Below are positions 58,018-64,000 of a stretch of DNA of 64,000 nt, piece by piece. The position numbers and the translations under genes were made by a program. Numbering within the stretch: the stretch's first letter is position 1; every line of letters begins with the position of its first letter. Below the pieces are notes generated by a model, which made no database searches, was not told the origin of the DNA, and saw nothing but the letters and a program-made list of their open reading frames with translations. The stretch is taken from assembly GCF_900605005.1 (NCBI RefSeq), contig NZ_LR027558.1, positions 1,212,005 to 1,276,004 of the forward strand. Direction: 5' to 3'. The stretch comes from Acidipropionibacterium timonense (GTDB lineage Bacteria; Actinomycetota; Actinomycetes; Propionibacteriales; Propionibacteriaceae).

Positions 58018-59531
58018 CGGGCATCCTCCCTGTCGAACTCGCCGCTGAGGTGCGGGGCCCGGTCGAGCAGCGGGCCACCCCACCGGTCCTCGAGGATCCG
58101 CTCCAGGGCGGCGCCGACCCGGTAGACGCGGTCGTCGGCCATGACCGGGGCCATGACCTGGAAGCCCACCGGCAGACCGTCGGCCAGGCCGCACGGGAAG
58201 GACCCCGCCGCATTGCCGGCCATGTTCGCCGGGATGGTGCACAGGTCGGCCCGGTACATCGCCATTGGATCGGCGGTGCGCTCCCCCAGCCTGAAGGCGA
58301 CGGTCGGCGTCGACGGCGCGACGAGGACGTCGCAGCTGGCCCAGGCGTTCTCGAAGTCGCGCGCGATGAGGGTGCGCACCTTCTGCGCCGAGCCGTAGTA
58401 GGCGTCGTAGTAGCCGGCGGACAGGGCGTAGGTGCCCAGGATGATCCGCCGCTTGGCCTCGGCCCCGAACCCGGCGCCACGGGTCATCGACATGACCTGC
58501 TCGGCGCTGTGGGTGCCGTCGTCACCGATGCGCAGGCCGTAGCGCATGGCGTCGTAGCGCGCCAGGTTGCTCGACACCTCGGCGGGCTGGATGAGGTAGT
58601 AGGCCGGCAGGGCGTACTCGAAATGCGGGCAGGACACCTCGACGACCTGCGCCCCGGCGTCCACCAGGGCCTCGACTGCCTCGTGGAAGCGTGCTTCGAC
58701 GCCGGGCTGGTAGCCCTCACCGCCGAACTCCTTGACGACGCCGATGCGCATCCCGGTGACGTCACCGGAACGGGCCGCGGCGACGACGTCGGGCACCGGC
58801 TGGTCGATGGAGGTCTGGTCCATGGGGTCGTGGCCGCCGATGACCTCGTGCAGCAGGGCGGCGTCGAGCACCGTGCGGGCGCAGGGGCCGGGCTGGTCGA
58901 GGGAGCTGGCCATGGCGATGACCCCGTACCGGGAGGTGCCGCCGTAGGTGGGCTTGACGCCGACGGTGCCGGTCACCGCGGCGGGCTGCCGGATGGAGCC
59001 GCCGGTGTCGGTGCCCAGGGCCAGCGGTGCCTCGAACGCGGCCAGGGCCGCCGCCGAGCCACCCCCCGAGCCCCCCGGGATGCGGTCGAGGTCCCACGGG
59101 TTGTGGGTCGGACCGAAGGCCGAGGTCTCGGTCGAGGAGCCCATGGCGAACTCGTCGAGATTGGTCTTGCCCAGGACGACGAGCCCCGCGTCGAGGCAGC
59201 GGCGCACGACCGTCGACGTGTACGGGGGCACCCAGCCCTCGAGCATCCGCGAGGACGCCGTCGTCGGCAAACTCTCGTAGCAGAAGAGATCCTTGACGGC
59301 GATGGGGACGCCGGCCAGCGGGCCGAGCCGCTCGCCGGTGGCGATCCGCTCGTCGATCGACCTGGCGGTCGCCAGGGCGCGGTCGGTGTCGAGGGCGAGG
59401 AAGGCGTGCACCGGCCCGTCGACGGCGTCGATGCGATCCAGATGGGCACGAGTGACCTCCTGCGAGGACACCTCGCGGGAGGCGATGAGCCGGCCGAGCT
59501 CGGCGGCGTCGGTACGGACGAGGTCGGTCAC
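58014..59531 (-). CDS. gatA: Asp-tRNA(Asn)/Glu-tRNA(Gln) amidotransferase subunit A
   Basis: A 505-residue amidase-signature glutaminase that supplies ammonia to GatB. The Ser-cisSer-Lys triad is visible as the Lys in [10 protein letters not shown], the cis-Ser in [15 protein letters not shown] and the Ser in [15 protein letters not shown] 59531 overlaps the gatC stop. It sits in the gatC-gatA-gatB operon. Confidence 0.97.
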   Translation of the reverse strand: MTDLVRTDAAELGRLIASREVSSQEVTRAHLDRIDAVDGPVHAFLALDTDRALATARSIDERIATGERLGPLAGVPIAVKDLFCYESLPTTASSRMLEGWVPPYTSTVVRRCLDAGLVVLGKTNLDEFAMGSSTETSAFGPTHNPWDLDRIPGGSGGGSAAALAAFEAPLALGTDTGGSIRQPAAVTGTVGVKPTYGGTSRYGVIAMASSLDQPGPCARTVLDAALLHEVIGGHDPMDQTSIDQPVPDVVAAARSGDVTGMRIGVVKEFGGEGYQPGVEARFHEAVEALVDAGAQVVEVSCPHFEYALPAYYLIQPAEVSSNLARYDAMRYGLRIGDDGTHSAEQVMSMTRGAGFGAEAKRRIILGTYALSAGYYDAYYGSAQKVRTLIARDFENAWASCDVLVAPSTPTVAFRLGERTADPMAMYRADLCTIPANMAGNAAGSFPCGLADGLPVGFQVMAPVMADDRVYRVGAALERILEDRWGGPLLDRAPHLSGEFDREDAR

Positions 59532-59827
59532 TGGGCGTCCTCCTCAAGGATCCGCGGCACCCGGAAACGGTTGTCCTGCGCGCGGGGGGCCCCGGCCAGG
59601 GCGTCGGCTGGCGGCAGGGACGGGCGGGGCTCGTCGGACCGGAAGACGTTGCTCAGCGGCAGGGCGTGCGAGGTGGGCGGGACGTCGGCGGTGGCGACCT
59701 GGGAGACCACGGCGACCGAGTCGAGGATGAGGCCGAGCTGGGGGGCCAGCTGTGCGGTCTCGTCATCGGTGAGGTCGATGCGTGCCAGGCCGGCCAGGCG
59801 GACGACGTCATCAGGCGTGAGGGCCAC
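59528..59827 (-). CDS. gatC: Asp-tRNA(Asn)/Glu-tRNA(Gln) amidotransferase subunit C
   Basis: A 99-residue subunit that stabilises GatA-GatB. It begins [20 protein letters not shown], has [19 protein letters not shown] and ends [15 protein letters not shown], all conserved in GatC. GTG 59827 is preceded by AGGAGA, so the much longer upstream frame is not coding. It is first in the operon and divergent from the ACT-domain gene. Confidence 0.95.
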   Translation of the reverse strand: MALTPDDVVRLAGLARIDLTDDETAQLAPQLGLILDSVAVVSQVATADVPPTSHALPLSNVFRSDEPRPSLPPADALAGAPRAQDNRFRVPRILEEDAQ

Positions 59828-59958
59828 GATGGATCTCCTGCGGTGGACCGGGTGCGGGACGTCCCGAGGGCGGGACGGGCCCAATCCTAGGCCCTCGGGC
59901 GGCTGTGCCCGGGTGCGTCCGCCGCCATGGCATTTGGGCTCGTCGCTGTGACGAGGGA

Positions 59959-59964
59959 CAATAT
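59959..59964 (+). promoter_or_regulatory. Candidate -10 of the ACT-domain gene
   Basis: CAATAT ends 5 nt before GTG 59970, with no ribosome site, again fitting a leaderless or near-leaderless transcript. Confidence 0.4.
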
Positions 59965-59969
59965 GCCCC

Positions 59970-60587
59970 GTGCTCATCGTCCGCATCCAGGTTCCTGACG
60001 TCCCGGGCACACTGGGACAGGTCGCCACCGCCATGGGTACGGTCGACGCCGACATCTCGGCCATCGAGATCGTCGAGAAGGGCGAGGGGTACGCCATCGA
60101 CGACTTCATCCTCAACCTCCCGCCGTCCACCCTGCCGGACACCCTCGTCTCGACCTGCGACATGCTCGACGGCGTCAAGGTGCTGTGGCTGTCGCGGTAC
60201 CCGGAGAACTGGGGCATCGAGTCGGACATCGCCGCTCTCAACCGGATGGGCGAGGACCCGCAGCACTCCGCCGAGATCCTCACCGAGGCCACCCCCGTCG
60301 TCTTCCACTGCCAGTGGGCGGCCCTCTTCGACGCCGACCAGTCGGTGCTCACGTCGACGGCGCTGGCCCCCGAGTTCACCCCGGAGGCGGTCGCCAGGCT
60401 CGAGCCGCTCGACGTCACCCATGCGGCCGAGCTCCAGGACGGGTGGATGCCCGGCTGGGGAGACACCGTCATCGCCGTCGCCCCGCTGTCGGGTGGCCGC
60501 AGCCTGGCCCTGGGACGTCAGGGCGGCCCGGCCTTCCTCACCTCCGAGCTCAACCGACTGCAGCACATGGCTGCGCTGGCGAACTGA
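59970..60587 (+). CDS. ACT-domain amino-acid-binding protein
   Basis: A 205-residue soluble protein. The first 70 residues are an ACT domain: LIVRIQVPDVPGTLGQVATA and AIEIVEKGEGYAIDDFIL. The rest, with VFHCQWAALFDADQS and GRSLALGRQGGPAFLTSELN, resembles a GAF- or GNAT-like fold but no family is certain. A regulatory or binding role is likely. It is divergent from gatC and followed 6 nt later by a membrane protein gene. Confidence 0.75.
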   Translation: MLIVRIQVPDVPGTLGQVATAMGTVDADISAIEIVEKGEGYAIDDFILNLPPSTLPDTLVSTCDMLDGVKVLWLSRYPENWGIESDIAALNRMGEDPQHSAEILTEATPVVFHCQWAALFDADQSVLTSTALAPEFTPEAVARLEPLDVTHAAELQDGWMPGWGDTVIAVAPLSGGRSLALGRQGGPAFLTSELNRLQHMAALAN

Positions 60588-60593
60588 GGACGT

Positions 60594-61112
60594 GTGGTCG
60601 CCCACGTCTGGCTGACCTGGCGGTTCTGGTACGAGATCCTCTCGGCCCTGGGCTTCGGGATCGCCTCGAGCCTCATCCCCGTCCTCAACTCCGAGATCTT
60701 CATCGTCGGCTCGTTGGCCAGTGGACTGCTCGGGCCACTCGAGGTGTCCATCGGGCTGGCCATCGGTCACGCCATCGGCAAGCTCATCATGTTCATCGGG
60801 ATCCGCCAGGGCAAGAACCTCAAGTGGTTCAAGCACAAGGAGCCCAAGCCAGCGCCGCCGGGGTCCTGGCGGGAACGGCTGGGGCGCTGGAACGACCACG
60901 CCGCCCGGGCGGTCGAGCACCCGCGATGGGGTCTGGTCATCCTCATGGTCTCGGCCATCACCGGTGTGCCGCCGGTCTATCTCACCGTCATCTACGCGGC
61001 CACGACGAGGATGCGCACGCTCCCCTTCACCCTCACCATGGTCATCGGGTTCTTCCTGCGCTGCTACGCCCTGGCCCTGGCGACGAAGTGGGGCGTCCAC
61101 CTCGTCATCTGA
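60594..61112 (+). CDS. DedA/YqaA-like small membrane protein
   Basis: A 172-residue protein with four to five hydrophobic segments. IPVLNSEIFIVGSLASGLLG and IGLAIGHAIGKLIMFIGIRQG resemble VTT/DedA-type (YqaA) membrane proteins. WGLVILMVSAITGVPPVYL continues the pattern with a short Pro-rich re-entrant segment. GTG 60594 follows the ACT-protein stop by 6 nt, with GAGGA close upstream. Its relation to lipid transport, proposed for DedA, is only analogy. Confidence 0.7.
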   Translation: MVAHVWLTWRFWYEILSALGFGIASSLIPVLNSEIFIVGSLASGLLGPLEVSIGLAIGHAIGKLIMFIGIRQGKNLKWFKHKEPKPAPPGSWRERLGRWNDHAARAVEHPRWGLVILMVSAITGVPPVYLTVIYAATTRMRTLPFTLTMVIGFFLRCYALALATKWGVHLVI

Positions 61113-61189
61113 GGCCCGTCGCGGCTCGCCGGGCCGGGGCAGTCGGCGTCGGCCCGGGATTCGGCTCGAGGCTGTCGGCCCCTGTGGAT

Positions 61190-61396
61190 TCAGCTCTGTG
61201 GGATGAGGACCTGGAAGAAGTAGTACCCGACCCCGACGAGAGCGCCCAGGACGAGGACGAAGACGATCGGTGCGAGGATCCGCTGCACCTTCTTGAGCCG
61301 GGTCGACGGCACCTTGCGCGGACCCCATTCGCCGAGCCTGGGACGCACCCGGATCGGGGTGCGTCCGTCGAGGTTGAGGTCGGTGAAGAAGGGCAC
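61190..61396 (-). CDS. Small single-TM hypothetical protein
   Basis: A 68-residue protein: a polar N-terminus (MPFFTDLNLDGRTPIRVRP) and a C-terminal membrane segment (ILAPIVFVLVLGALVGVGYY). GTG 61396 has TACCCT 7 nt upstream on the minus strand, and no ribosome site. It is convergent with the DedA-like gene. It reads like a real small membrane protein, but no family is recognised. Confidence 0.55.
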   Translation of the reverse strand: MPFFTDLNLDGRTPIRVRPRLGEWGPRKVPSTRLKKVQRILAPIVFVLVLGALVGVGYYFFQVLIPQS

Positions 61397-61403
61397 GGTC
61401 CCG

Positions 61404-61409
61404 AGGGTA
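61404..61409 (-). promoter_or_regulatory. Candidate -10 of the small membrane gene
   Basis: TACCCT (minus strand) lies 7 nt before GTG 61396, which again would give a leaderless transcript. Confidence 0.35.
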
Positions 61410-61479
61410 CCGTGCCCCGGTCGGGCGCGGCGGGCGACGAGGTCGCCGTGGCCCGGATCGTGGCGACCGGGGTCGTGGA

Positions 61480-61746
61480 GGCCACGTCGCTCCGCAAACC
61501 GTCACCTCCCGCCCCCCACGGGCCACCCTGCTCCAGAACCTGCACCGTGCTCCTGGAATCGCCACTGCCCGTGGCCCGGGAGGCCACTTCGTTCCGGAAA
61601 CCGTCGCCGTCCGCAGCCCGGGACGCCACATAGCTCCAGAAGTTGTACCAGGCTCCACGAACCGTCACTGCCGAGGCCGGGACCGGGGCCACTCTGCTCC
61701 GAAAATCGCCCCCTCAGGGGCCGTAGGGCCCACCTGGCTCCAGAAC
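61480..61746. repeat. Spaced GCTCC/GGCCAC repeat array
   Basis: GCTCC or GTTCC occurs at 61489, 61530, 61549, 61591, 61633, 61652, 61696 and 61737, and once more at 61756 in the hairpin. Spacings are 41, 19, 42, 42, 19, 44, 41 and 19. Most copies are preceded by GGCCAC and followed by NGAA. On the minus strand the units read GGTTYTGGAGC-N4-GTGGCC with variations. The spacing is close to two and four turns of B-DNA. Confidence 0.75.
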
Positions 61747-61784
61747 CTGCACGATGCTCCTGGAGTATCTGGAGCATCGTGCAG
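61747..61784. repeat. Perfect 14-bp inverted repeat at the centre of the island
   Basis: CTGCACGATGCTCC (61747-61760), loop TGGAGTATCT, and GGAGCATCGTGCAG (61771-61784) form a perfect stem. It follows the spaced array and precedes the tandem repeat. It could be a terminator for the methionine synthase gene upstream on the minus strand, or a cruciform/recognition site. Confidence 0.85.
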
Positions 61785-61867
61785 AAAGGGGAGCAAAGTC
61801 ATCCCTGAGGGCTTTTTCCGGAGCGAGGTGCCGGACGGGAGAGGCTCCACGAGGGGACCCTTGGGTG

Positions 61868-61957
61868 GGGCAGGGTTCTCACGTGGACCACCGGACTGGG
61901 CAGGGTTCTCACGTGGACCACCGGACAGGGCCCGATTCCCAGGTGGAGCGCGGAACA
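61868..61957. repeat. 30-bp tandem repeat
   Basis: Two nearly identical 30-bp units (61868-61897 and 61898-61927), GGGCAGGGTTCTCACGTGGA... ending CCACCGGAC(T/A), are followed by a degenerate third (61928-61957). Each full unit contains the palindrome CACGTG. The unit resembles the units of the array to the left in opposite orientation. Confidence 0.85.
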
Positions 61958-62112
61958 CGATTCCCGTCGACCGCGTGCGGACACTCATCGACGACCAGTG
62001 CCCAATCTGGAATCCGTCGCCATCGCGCGTCACGTGGAGCCGGGAATGGCCGAGTCTTCTCCATCGACGCCCCGAGAACGTCTCACCTCCCGGCAGACTG
62101 ACCCCAGGAAAA

Positions 62113-63090
62113 TCAGCCTCGCAGGTGCTCCTCGACGAGCTCGGCAGCTCGGGCGAGCGCGTCGAGCTGGCTCGACGCCGCCGCTCGACTCCATCCGGCC
62201 AGGCCGCAGGCAGGCACGAGGATTCCCAGGTCTGCGAGCCGGCAGTCACCGACCCCCAGACGACGCGACAGCTCGAGCACCCGTCGGACGATCTCGTCGA
62301 CCGGCATGACGACGTCGGCCCTGTCGGTCGGCACGACACCCAGGCCCACCCGACCACCGGCATCCATCCTGGCCGCGACGGCGTCGAGCATCCGCGTCCC
62401 GGGGCGGGACAGGTCGAGCACGACAGGACCCGGGACATCGGGCAGGGGAACGTCGGCGGCGCACGAGTGCCACCCGACCTCGGCCAGCCCCTCGAGCCCG
62501 GTGACGAGGACGCCGGTGAGCTCGGTGGCTCGGGCCCACGACATCGCCGGCCAGTGATGCAGGCCCGACTGCGTCGGGACCCGTCCGCCGAGCACCGCAC
62601 CGATGCTCGGCTCGTCGAGCTGGACGACCCACCTCACCTGTGGCATCCGACGGCGCAGCTCCCCCATGAGCGTCGCCATGCCGGACGCCAGCCCTGCCGT
62701 CACCTCACGGAGCGCCCCCTCGTCGGCAAGGAGGCACTCACCGTGCCGCAGGTGCAGCCCGACCGCCAACGTCAGCGGCCCACAGATGCCGATCTTCACC
62801 GTCGCGGGCGCCCCGGCCAGGGTCTCCTCGAGGTCGTCGAGGTCCCTGCGCAGCCATGACCCGGCCCGACGGTGCGCCCCGTCCGAGGAGTCGGCGAGAC
62901 GCCATCCGCCCGGCCCGAGGTCCACCGGCAGATCGTCGAGCACCGCGCAGCCGCGCCCGAGGATGCCCGCCTCGACGCCCCGCCCCGGCAGTTCGGGCAG
63001 TGGGATGAGCTGCCCGAAGAGCTCGGCAACCGCCGCCAGTGCCCCGCGCATGTCGGTTCCCGGCAGTGAGCCGACGCCCGTGGCGATCAC
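62113..63090 (-). CDS. Core-MetE-type methionine synthase (cobalamin-independent family)
   Basis: A 325-residue protein that corresponds to only the C-terminal catalytic barrel of Met[17 protein letters not shown] is the start block; [15 protein letters not shown] carries the conserved DEP, and zinc ligands are visible as His and Cys of [11 protein letters not shown] and Cys of [10 protein letters not shown]. It would transfer a methyl group to homocysteine; the donor is uncertain, since the N-terminal folate domain is absent. ATG 63090 overlaps the mnmA stop by 4 bases, an order also seen in other actinobacteria. The zinc Glu is not certain by eye. Confidence 0.85.
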   Translation of the reverse strand: MIATGVGSLPGTDMRGALAAVAELFGQLIPLPELPGRGVEAGILGRGCAVLDDLPVDLGPGGWRLADSSDGAHRRAGSWLRRDLDDLEETLAGAPATVKIGICGPLTLAVGLHLRHGECLLADEGALREVTAGLASGMATLMGELRRRMPQVRWVVQLDEPSIGAVLGGRVPTQSGLHHWPAMSWARATELTGVLVTGLEGLAEVGWHSCAADVPLPDVPGPVVLDLSRPGTRMLDAVAARMDAGGRVGLGVVPTDRADVVMPVDEIVRRVLELSRRLGVGDCRLADLGILVPACGLAGWSRAAASSQLDALARAAELVEEHLRG

Positions 63091-64000
63091 GATCGGACCG
63101 CCTGCGCCACCGACACCCCGGCCCGCTCGGTGCCGCAGATCGTCGCGGACCCGATGACGAGGTCGCCGTCATACAGCACCGCGGCCTGTCCCGGCGCCAC
63201 CCCACGCAGCGGCTCGTCCACCTCGATGACGACTCCCCCGTCGACGCGACGGACACCGCACCCCACCGGCTGCCCGTGCGCCCGCACCTGGACCTGCCCA
63301 CGCCAGGTCGACGCCGGCTCGCCGGAACACCACACCGGCCGGATGGCCTCGAGCCGCCGCACGCTCAGTCCGTCCTCCCCGCCGACGACGACGGTGTTCG
63401 ACACCGGCTCGATGTCCAGGACGTATCGCGGACGCCCATCGGCCGCCGGAACCCCCAGGTGCAGACCGCGCCGCTGCCCGATGGTGAAGTGGTGATACCC
63501 GTCGTGGCGACCCACGACCCGGCCGGTCTCGTCACGGATGACCCCGTCGCGAGTGCCGAGCTCCCCGCTGAGCCAGCCGGCGGTGTCGCCGTCGGGAATG
63601 AAACAGATGTCGTGCGAGTCCGGCTTGGCCGCCACCGACAGCCCCAGCTCGGCAGCCTCCTGCCGCACCTGTACCTTGGGCGTGTCGCCGAGCGGGAAGA
63701 GCGAGTGCGCGAGTTGCTCCTGATTGAGCACCGCCAGGACGTAGGACTGGTCCTTGCCCGCGTCGGCCGCCCGATACATCCGGGTGACGCCGTCGACCGC
63801 CTCCAGTCGCGCGTAGTGACCGGTGGCGACGGCGTCGAACCCCAGATCGAGCCCACGCTCCAGGAGGGCGGCGAACTTGATCCGCTCGTTGCAGCGCAGA
63901 CACGGGTTCGGGGTTCGCCCGGCGGCGTACTCGGCGACGAAGGGGTCGATGACCTCGGCCGCGAACCGGTCGGAGAAGTCCCACACGTAGAAGGGGATGC
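63087..64000 (-). CDS. mnmA: tRNA-specific 2-thiouridylase MnmA (5' end outside window)
   Basis: The visible 304 codons hold the C-terminal four-fifths of MnmA, which thiolates U34 of tRNAs. [16 protein letters not shown] contains the first catalytic Cys and [16 protein letters not shown] the second. [12 protein letters not shown] and [15 protein letters not shown] are also conserved, and [16 protein letters not shown] leads into the C-terminal beta-barrel. The N-terminal PP-loop lies beyond base 64000, and the frame continues open to the edge. It is upstream of the methionine synthase gene and overlaps it by 4 bases. Confidence 0.95.
   Translation of the reverse strand, partial: IPFYVWDFSDRFAAEVIDPFVAEYAAGRTPNPCLRCNERIKFAALLERGLDLGFDAVATGHYARLEAVDGVTRMYRAADAGKDQSYVLAVLNQEQLAHSLFPLGDTPKVQVRQEAAELGLSVAAKPDSHDICFIPDGDTAGWLSGELGTRDGVIRDETGRVVGRHDGYHHFTIGQRRGLHLGVPAADGRPRYVLDIEPVSNTVVVGGEDGLSVRRLEAIRPVWCSGEPASTWRGQVQVRAHGQPVGCGVRRVDGGVVIEVDEPLRGVAPGQAAVLYDGDLVIGSATICGTERAGVSVAQAVRS

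Larger units (their letters stand above)
61397..62112. repeat. 716-bp repeat island without a convincing gene
   Basis: This is the only stretch over 300 bases without a gene. Frames exist on both strands but are low-complexity and match no family. It holds three elements, listed separately: a spaced array of GCTCC motifs (61480-61746), a perfect 14-bp hairpin (61747-61784) and a 30-bp tandem repeat (61868-61957). A candidate -10 for the small gene at 61396 lies at 61404-61409 on the minus strand. Confidence 0.85.

Noticed and set aside
61190-62600. Several frames of 60-310 codons crossing the 61.4-62.1 kb island
   Set aside because: They contain low-complexity or repeat-derived residues, have no consistent start, and those over 61.7 kb overlap the conserved methionine synthase gene in another frame.

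Overview
The window is a dense, high-GC chromosomal segment with long operons and frequent 4-base ATGA/GTGA start-stop overlaps. The gene order is typically actinobacterial: yebC-ruvC-ruvA-ruvB-yajC-secD-secF-apt-rel, hisD-hisC-hisB-hisH-priA, and hisI-trpE-trpC-trpB-trpA-lgt-gltB-gltD. A PriA-type HisA, a HGxxPAAW-family protein and a DUF349 protein point the same way. A large ATP-driven acyl-CoA dehydratase activase-type protein suggests an anaerobic or facultative lifestyle. I infer a member of the Propionibacteriaceae or close relatives, with moderate confidence. No rRNA, tRNA or CRISPR array was seen.

Layout. 0-14.5 kb: the end of an IS481-type transposase, PAP2 phosphatase, zinc metallopeptidase, aspS, a glycosyltransferase, a TetR regulator divergent from a 1,466-residue activase/dehydratase-like fusion, GNAT, DUF998 membrane protein, hisS, an MBL-fold hydrolase and DUF349. 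14.5-25.4 kb, all on the minus strand: yebC, ruvCAB, yajC, secDF, apt, a K+ channel and rel. 25.4-30 kb: five histidine genes. 30-36.4 kb: DUF554, a membrane protein, dnaE, HdeD-like and DUF2231-like proteins. 36.4-42.3 kb: a self-contained beta-glucoside (probably cellobiose) catabolic operon of binding lipoprotein, two permeases, GH1 beta-glucosidase and LacI-type repressor, with two perfect operators at the promoter. 42.3-55.6 kb, minus strand: hisI, trp genes, lgt, gltB and gltD. 55.8-61.4 kb: a TIGR03085 protein, gatCAB, an ACT-domain protein and membrane proteins. 61.4-62.1 kb: a repeat-rich island without a gene. 62.1-64 kb: a core-MetE-type methionine synthase and mnmA, which runs off the window.

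How the genes work together. Most of the window is housekeeping: amino-acid supply (His, Trp, Glu), translation (AspRS, HisRS, GatCAB, MnmA), replication and recombination (DnaE, RuvABC), protein export and lipoprotein maturation (SecDF, YajC, Lgt), and the stringent response (Rel). The trp cluster has no trpF, and the HisA protein carries the PriA-type motif expected to cover that step. The sugar operon is the clearest regulated accessory module. It has no ATPase gene, so a shared ATPase elsewhere is likely.

The less ordinary items are the fused activase protein, a 27-bp minisatellite that carries the ruvA stop codon and separates ruvA from ruvB, a pair of related nested palindromes (1.2 and 14.5 kb), the repeat island at 61.4-62.1 kb, a Ser/Ala-rich insertion in SecD, and a recurring arrangement of -10-like hexamers 5-8 nt before start codons that suggests leaderless transcripts.
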